Below are positions 57,948 to 64,000 of a stretch of 64,000 nt of DNA, piece after piece. Made by a program: the position numbers and the translations under genes. The notes beneath the pieces are model-generated. The model did no database searches. It had not been told where the DNA came from and worked only from the letters and a program-made list of their open reading frames with translations. Position 1 is the stretch's first letter. Every line of letters starts with the position of its first letter. The stretch is taken from contig WACJ01000039.1 of assembly GCA_008973525.1 (NCBI GenBank), forward strand, positions 310,001 to 374,000. The letters are read 5' to 3'. Source of the DNA: Stenopsyche tienmushanensis. Lineage: Eukaryota > Arthropoda > Insecta > Trichoptera > Stenopsychidae.

Positions 57948-59048
57948 GGTGCTCATAAATCCCGGAATTAGTAAACGTAATCCCGAAAAATTCGGTATTC
58001 AAATTTTAATCTAACAGAAATCATATACCTCACCAGCACGATGAAGGATACTAAATCGAGACATTCCCGCCAAAATCTGGACGCTTGGAAACAGTGGCGC
58101 AACTACTAATTGGTGAGCTTAGGCGACGCCTAGATGCAGTAATTGTCTAATATGTATATGTATACATACACGTTTTTCAAATTGTTACATTAACCTATCC
58201 CTACCGGTGATGTATTTACTACACATCGACTCTAATAATGGGAATATCGATACGAAATATAATAGATACGGGCTTCAGAATTTTTGCATTCCTCCGTAAT
58301 ACATTTACGAATCACATCAAGGTATTATAGTGTATAAGTATTCATCTGCAGCGACGGAAATAAATAATTTGTCGGGAAATCGGAAATTTTGAGAGTTTTA
58401 GTACGTGTCTCAGCAGAAAGGTATTTTATCAGTCGCATTGATGGTGTTATACGAAAATGGGGCTCACTTGAACTAGCATTTAAATATCTAATGACGATAA
58501 CTCCAACGAGTGTGGAGGCTGAGCGTGCATTTTCGGCAGCAAGTCGCCTGGATTGACGAAACACTCGATGCTTTAATGTTACTTCGGGCATATTTTCAAA
58601 ATAATATTTGAATGTTTTATTTATCTATTTCTGAATTGTATTTTTATCTTTTCTTAAATAAATAAAACTCTTTCGCCTTCAAGTTATTTTTTATATTGTT
58701 ATTAACAAATGGACTTATTAGTAATTTTTGATCAAATTTATCAATGTAATTTCTTAAACTACTGAAAATTCCGGTCCCGGTATCCTCTAATGCAGTGGCT
58801 CCTAACCTAGGGGGAATTACCCCTGCAGGGGTAAAACAGGTGTTCTGCGGGGGTAATCATGCTGGTAATTTTTGGTATGTAGGTAATAAAATAGCAGATC
58901 AGCGCCAAGTGGCTGAGCACAAATTTTAAAGAGGGGTAAAATCAGTTTCCCTGATAGGCCATAGGGGTAACCATACCGAAAAGATTAGGAAGCACCGCTC
59001 TAATGCAATCCCAGGATCCAGATATTGGCTCGGGATTGGATTCTCTAG
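57948..59048 (+). mobile_element. hAT-like element with C-terminal transposase remnant, composite
   Basis: The left part (ATTAGTAAACGTAATCCCGA and GACATTCCCG-C-AAATCTGG) matches 24087-24400 but lacks the outer 30 or so bases. At 58190 a TTAACC MITE end begins, followed at 58480-58610 by plus-strand ITPTSVEAERAFSAASRL and a broken SIDETLDA-like remainder; about 25 bases are missing relative to 45530-45560. The right end is GGGATTGGATTCTCTA (59031-59046), as in 24087-24732. A second hAT MITE is inserted at 58793-58997. A 5.4% or other divergence figure cannot be given without alignment. Confidence 0.75.
58793..58997. mobile_element. hAT MITE, 205 bp, nested, with perfect 8-bp target duplication
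   Basis: CAGTGGCTCCTAACC at the left and GATTAGGAAGCACCG at the right are imperfect inverted repeats of the CAGTGGTTCCCAACC type common in hAT elements. CTCTAATG precedes (58785-58792) and follows (58998-59005) it exactly. The insertion lies near the right end of the larger hAT element. Confidence 0.9.
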
Positions 59049-59057
59049 GTAAGACAC

Positions 59058-59231
59058 AAAGTTGTGTCCGAATTCCAGTGATTCAGAAAGAACATTCTTA
59101 CCAAATACAAGCTTCATACACGCTGCGACGGTCCTAACAGATAAGTGAATTCGTACGGATGCTAAGAAGCGGACAAATGTTGCATCCAAGATTATGATGA
59201 TTTTAAATTAGCTCACTACTTAAAGGATTAA
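59058..59231 (+). repeat. dispersed repeat family A, copy 7 (internally deleted)
   Basis: Starts TTGTGTCCGAATTCCAGTGA and jumps from AAAGAACATTCTTAC to CATACACGCTGCGACGGTCC, so the central GAGACAGACAG part is missing. Ends TAGCTCACTACTTAAAGGAT plus TAA. Confidence 0.75.
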
Positions 59232-59289
59232 TGTATTAAAGTCATTTTTTTTCACTAATTTGGTAATTGAGATTCAAATTCTATTAAAG

Positions 59290-59535
59290 CCAAATTCATC
59301 AAAGTTGACATATCTGAATTTTACAAAAAGTTACCATAGATAGGCTTAAAAATACAAGAAGTTTCGCATGTGAAATAATCTTCATGTTTGGAAGTAGTTA
59401 TCGATGCGAGAAGTTTTTACACTTACGAAAATCTCCTGTCAGATCCAGAATTAATGAGGCTCATCTTGGGTCAATTTTAAAAATAGTCACTACTGCTAGC
59501 AACATTTCCTCCGAAGTAGAAAGAGATGTTTCCGA
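59290..59535 (+). pseudogene. second hAT-lineage transposase fragment (ZBED/GTF2IRD2-like type)
   Basis: The frame 59384-59596 encodes MFGSSYRCEKFLHLRKSPVR, then SRINEAHLGSILKIVTT. This matches the C-terminal block FGSTYLCE--FS-MK--KS--RSRL-DEHL--ILRI of hAT-derived proteins such as ZBED5 and GTF2IRD2. It is distinct from the SVEAERAFSAAS lineage at 45351 and 58480. Decayed upstream sequence includes frameshifts. A domesticated exon is possible but unlikely given the short, isolated open frame. Confidence 0.7.
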
Positions 59536-59639
59536 AACAATTTGGACTATGTATTACTTTTATATGCACAATAAAGATAAAACACATAAATACTAAAAGC
59601 TTGTGGAATAGAACTGTGCTATGGAATAAATGGAAGATA

Positions 59640-59900
59640 GTATAAACCAGGGCATCGAACCGTTATTTCTTCGTTTTGGTTTCGGTTACGATCCTAACAT
59701 TTGTATTGGTTCAGCTACGGTTTCGGTTCCGGTAAAAATTATCTGTTTTCGATTTCGATCAAATTCTGTACAAAATATTTCGAGAGTAGTATTCTGAAAT
59801 CGAAAAGGGTCATCAGCAAAGCAAAAAAACTCATAAGAAAATTTGATGGAAATGTCATCTGGCATCGCCACAAATTAAAATAAAGTACAGCCAAAAATAA
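59640..59900. repeat. GGTTTCGGTT-rich segment of unknown origin
   Basis: Between 59660 and 59735 GGTTTCGGTT-type strings recur (TTGGTTTCGGTTACG, ACGGTTTCGGTTCCGG). A CCGAACCGAAAAAACCGTTA string at 63905-63924 may be a related element end in inverse orientation. No boundary defined. Confidence 0.35.
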
Positions 59901-60158
59901 TTAAAATATTTGAGCATTTCATCCTAAAAATCATGAAGAAAAACTCTCGTAAATTCTCATCTCAACAAAATCAATAAATTCTTCGATTTATTTATTTCAA
60001 TAAGCTTTTAAACAAAAAATCTTGTATTTATTTAAGATTATAATTCAGGAGACTTGCTGCATTTTAAGTGAACTTATTTTAAGCTCACACAAAAATACAT
60101 GCAATAATATTTTATTCAATCATAATATTACATTTTATGAATACATTGAAAAGCTATT

Positions 60159-60331
60159 TTAACCTTTCCTTGACCATGATGTATTTACTACACCTCGACT
60201 CTAATAATGGAAATATCGATATGAAATATAATAGATACGGGCTTCAGATTTTTTCAAAATTTCATATGGTGTACTAAATACATATCATAGTAACGCGCAA
60301 TGTTTTTTAAGCACAGCAAGGGAAAGGTTAA
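60159..60331. mobile_element. TTAA-bounded MITE, 173 bp, best-preserved copy
   Basis: TTAACCTTTCCTTGACC at the left and CAAGGGAAAGGTTAA at the right give terminal inverted repeats of about 14 bp including TTAA. The interior CTCGACTCTAATAATGGAAA and CATATGGTGTACTAAATACA define the family (also 8803, 45161, 50023 and 58190). Confidence 0.85.
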
Positions 60332-60749
60332 GATCTAACAAAAGTTTTAATTGAGTTTGTTTACATTCGAAGATAAGATCATCCCAATGAAGATACACCC
60401 GTTTCTCGATTGACACCCTGAAAATAAAAGTAATGCATCTGCTGCTTAATTTTAACAAGTGACTATAATAACAAAGAAGCTCGCCTATTTTATTTGAAAA
60501 CATTTTTCCCCCCTAATAAAAAACGTGCAACTCGAGTGATGGGTGTATGTTTAATCCATTGAATGTGCAATGTAATAAGCTTTTCGCATTGTGTGCGATG
60601 ATATAATGGAGACTTTAACGGTGAAATTTGACTATTTTGCATGACAAATGAAATTTTGAAATCTGAATGTACTTTTGTGCATCTTTTTATGCATCACACG
60701 ATGAACGATAAGCATCGCTGTCGATCTTGCATGAATATGCAAATGTCGA
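60332..60749. other. unassigned stretch
   Basis: No gene recognised. A plus-strand open frame starts at 60641 and runs to 60976 with a hydrophobic segment but no known family. Confidence 0.35.
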
Positions 60750-63240
60750 ATGTATCACACGTCGTGATGTACGTCCGCCGGTCGCGGATTACGTGTATAA
60801 CGCTCGGGGCGCTCTTCTCGGATATTTTCGTCGTCGCGCTCGGATCGTTAGTGTTGTTTCAGCTCATACTCACCGATTTACGACCTAAACTTAGGCGGGA
60901 ACTCTCATATTCCGCGCATCCTTCGTGTCTTTTAACGACCGGATTCCGTGAGAGCGTTCTCGAGATGGGCATCTAAATCGATCCGGAGGATTTTATCGTC
61001 GGGTGCATGAATGTCTTTCGGGAATGCGGGGCCGCTGAGAGATTCAAATTCGATCAGACGTCCCGCCATAGCGTAGGAGATGCGGTCGGCGCATGAAAGG
61101 GCCGGGCCGATATCTCGCATGAATTAGAATGTAAACACAGAGTGTCAGATAACGCAGGGAGGAGCGAGGAGAGATGCGCGCGCAGGATTCGACCGAGGCC
61201 CCTCCCATCGCTCGAGAGACGCACGAACTGTGTATCCGGGAGATCGGATCGAATCTGGATAGGATTGAGGCTGTAATGCATTTTTAATTTCATAGAAAGG
61301 TCCGCGGCGCGCCGAGCATGTGCGCGCTCGGGAACGGGGGGGAGATCCCCTCGCTCGGAGATGCGGGGCGACGACGAACGAGGGGGAACCGGTCCGAGCG
61401 CCGGGAAGAGGGAGACGGCGGGCGAGGGCGAGGGAGCGCGTCGCACAGGGTTGAATCCCATTTTCGTTGCGAAGCGTACAATAAATTTAATCTCAAACTT
61501 GAATTACCGCCGCAGTGTGGGATCGCATTTCTCATCTTTTTGTTATTCTCGACGACGTCTCGGCGTATGACTTCTCTCGGACGCTGAATAACAATGCACC
61601 ATAACGCGGGTCGCATCTCGCATAACAAAGGACTGAAGACAGACACCTGTTCGGGTCGGAGAAGAACCGGATGCGACTCCTCGCCTCGGTCGTCTCTCGA
61701 CAGCCAGCTCGTTACGCGGAAGGTCTTCCGGGTCACCTTCGATCGCTTCCGACCGTCCGTTCGTCTGTCGAACCAATTTTCCCGCCCACGTCTACGAATG
61801 TGGGTCAGCCGTAGATCGACCCGCCGACGATCTACGTATCGGAGCATAAGATCAGAAGATCGACATGCACAACTGTAACGGACAGTAGAACATTCAACAT
61901 TAAATACTGTCTTCCGTTGCCTTCTTGTATAGCTTTGAACTCATCGAACTGGAAAGTTTAACATCTAAAAAAGGAACCCTTCCAAAATGAAGTTGCGAGA
62001 TGCACTCGAGCGTCGCCGTCAGTCTTCGCTTTATTCATCGCAAGATGGGACTTATATACTGCATCAAATATTTCATCGCTGCCTTTGAAATAAATCGCCT
62101 CTACAATCTGGGTGAGCTGAGAAATCGATCACACGATCCATACGATATGGATGCTATGCTTTTCCTCGAATTTATATATAAATAGACCCTTGTCCGATAC
62201 CACAATGACTATGTCCGCGTGGACGTCCGACGGTGGACGGATGCTCAAAATCGAGCGCTAAAAAATTTCCCAGTGAATATTAGCGAGGAAAAAACAACGG
62301 CGAAGGCATTCAAGGGCGACGAAGGCACCCCTGTCGTGTTAAGGTAGGGTAGGGGAGAGAGTATCGATCGGGGCTTCTCCCCTCGGCGCCGACTGGCGCA
62401 CATGCACATGCCCGGACCCGAACGATAAATACTACAATGAATTCGTAAACTCCTCGTACAAATACAAATACGAAGCCGCCATACGCACGCCCGACCCGCG
62501 CGTACCCGTAAAATAAATAAATAAATACGGCGCGATCATCGGCGGCTTGGAAGTGCTCAATTATTGCGCCGAGAAGAGCAAGCGGCCATAAAATCACCGA
62601 GGCGAGCTTCGAACGTCCGAAAGGCAACATCCGCGACCGTAACGCGTTTTGCCCTTTTTTCTAACGCGCATTTTTTATCGCCCACCCTACGCCGGAGAGC
62701 GGTTGCCCCGGAAGGACCCTCTCCGGCGACACGATATCTGCATGATCCTCGATCAAATTGCACATCGCAGAGCGTCGAATTTCTCGCTCCGAAAACGCAC
62801 ACAAAAAACGCGAGCGAGGCGGGATGCGTGGAAAAATAGTTGATTTAATTAATGGTCCGAGTTCAATGCAACTCGTAGATGTGGCAATGGCATTGAACGA
62901 GACAATCTAACATCGGCAAGTTCACGGGCGACGGACGACGGCTTCGGCCTCGCTCCTTCTCCGCCGCCGCTGCGATTCACGTGGGAAAAAAACCCAACAC
63001 CATTCCGACCGAAAGAAGTGGAGCGATGGAAGCGGCAATGGGCGTATTCCATCCACACCATCGATCGACCCCATACGAAACATGTTTCCGAATGTGGGCG
63101 CATACCACCCAAAATGCACTGGATGCGAGGGACCTTCGAATATTTTTGTTTAGTTTAGAACCAACCCCAAAACGATTTGAATACAAATCTGAAAGTAATA
63201 ACGCCAGATAGAAGCGCCTGAGATGATGATTCGACATATC
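60750..63240. promoter_or_regulatory. GC-rich, CG-dinucleotide-rich block, about 2.5 kb
   Basis: The most GC-rich part of the window, dense in CG dinucleotides (for example GGTCCGCGGCGCGCCGAGC at 61301-61319). Long open frames on both strands (61290-61847 minus, 61054-61461 minus, 61318-61587 plus, 62310-62630 minus, 62564-62839 plus) overlap each other and look like arginine/serine/proline-rich translations of GC-rich DNA; none matches a family I know. It contains an (AATA)n tract at 62511-62526 and no transposons. It may be a CpG-island-like promoter or first-exon region for a gene outside the window. Confidence 0.4.
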
Positions 63241-63948
63241 CTATTCATCGCGCATCAATCTCGAGCGATAAAATGGAGCATTTCAATCAAATCTTGCTGA
63301 CGAACGACTGCGCTTGCATTTCAGAACAAAAATAAATGGACGTACATCCGATACGACGTTGAACGCAGCGTCGACAATCAATATCGTTTGAACATTTTGA
63401 ATTGCTGAACCTATTCACCGTGTAAATAATAAAATTTAATTGTATTTATTTGAGTATGTACATCCCTTATAGTGCATCAACCACACGATAACAGTTTTCA
63501 AGCTAGTGCCATCAACTCTAGCTTTGTGCAAAGAGAACTAGCTTCGTTTTCAAGCTGTTTTTGGCTCAAAAACGATACTAGCAATCGGTTGCTCTACTAT
63601 CTTAAAAACTAACCTCATGTAAATAAGGAAACAAAGATTAGCTGGAAATTTGAGAGTCCCAACTTGGAGTGCATAACACTAGAAAACAAATTGAAATCTA
63701 AGTCCTGGGTACATATCAAATATATATAAAGAGATAAACTTAAAAAAAATACATAATAATGACTTAAGATTATAAGCATTGATTTAGCAGGAAAATTAAC
63801 AGCACGAACAAAGAGTAAAGATTACACTATCAGATGAATACAAATTCTGCATATTATATCAACACAAAAATCAAAACCAAACTCTCTTTGGCATAAAACG
63901 TGTACCGAACCGAAAAAACCGTTATTTTATATAAATAACAGTTTTTGA
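63241..63948. other. unassigned AT-rich stretch
   Basis: No gene or boundary recognised apart from the CCGAACCGAAAAAACCGTTA string near 63905. Confidence 0.4.
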
Positions 63949-64000
63949 GCTCAAAGACAGACAGAGACGGAAAGAGTATCTTGCGTACATCGTACGATTG
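63949..64000 (+). repeat. dispersed repeat family A, copy 8 (cut by window end)
   Basis: GAGCTCAAAGACAGACAGAG, ACGGAAAGAGTATCTTGCGT and CGTACGATTG match the central part of the family. Confidence 0.7.

Noticed and set aside
61290..61847. 185-codon arginine-rich minus-strand open frame and its overlapping partners
   Set aside because: Stop codons are rare in GC-rich DNA; both strands are open together and the peptides are arginine/serine/proline-rich without domain structure.
61886..61920. AACATTCAAC string resembling the vertebrate miR-181 seed, near a weak hairpin
   Set aside because: The rest of the mature sequence does not match, the stem is short with a bulge, and this family is not expected in insects.
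1..64000. CRISPR arrays, operons, bacterial promoters or prophage-like modules
   Set aside because: Spliced genes, insect-type transposons and AT-rich intergenic DNA show a eukaryotic nuclear sequence; no regularly spaced direct repeats were seen.

Overview
The window is AT-rich eukaryotic nuclear DNA. It has spliced genes with GT-AG introns, long intergenic stretches and a dense load of decayed DNA transposons (Tc1/mariner, Pogo/Tigger, piggyBac, hAT, Mutator-like, Helitron-like). Gene content and mobilome fit an insect; I cannot resolve the order. Translation of both strands supports only two host protein-coding genes. They converge tail to tail around a gene-free stretch of about 10 kb.

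Layout. 1-26.3 kb: no host gene recognised; a mosaic of transposase fragments and short non-autonomous elements. 26.36-28.92 kb (+): four exons of a glucoside xylosyltransferase (GXYLT family, Drosophila shams), a Notch-modifying GT8 enzyme. The reading frame is broken by one base at the end of exon 3. Intron 2 carries antisense piggyBac and Mutator-like fragments. 28.9-39.0 kb: intergenic, with a 1.1-kb TTAA-bounded element and Helitron-like repeats. 39.0-41.86 kb (-): an intact six-exon forkhead gene of the FoxN1/4 class (Drosophila jumeau/Domina), 555 residues, with every splice phase consistent. 41.9-64 kb: upstream flank of the forkhead gene, with more transposon debris alternating with three GC-richer, transposon-poor blocks (about 50.7-52.6, 56.7-57.6 and 60.75-63.2 kb). 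These blocks may hold regulatory DNA or untranslated exons of a gene outside the window.

The strongest structural observations are two nested hAT-type insertions with perfect 8-bp target duplications (one with an empty paralogous site in the window), a hAT element with near-identical 126-bp inverted repeats, and several sequence-unrelated families bounded by TTAA. A hAT coding fragment fused to a TTAA-type repeat is present in two copies with the same junction, and eight copies of one dispersed repeat family occur. I found no CRISPR array, rRNA, convincing tRNA or known microRNA, and no clear evidence for a new multi-gene system. The two host genes both belong to developmental regulation (Notch glycosylation; forkhead transcription factor), but nothing in the sequence shows that they work together.
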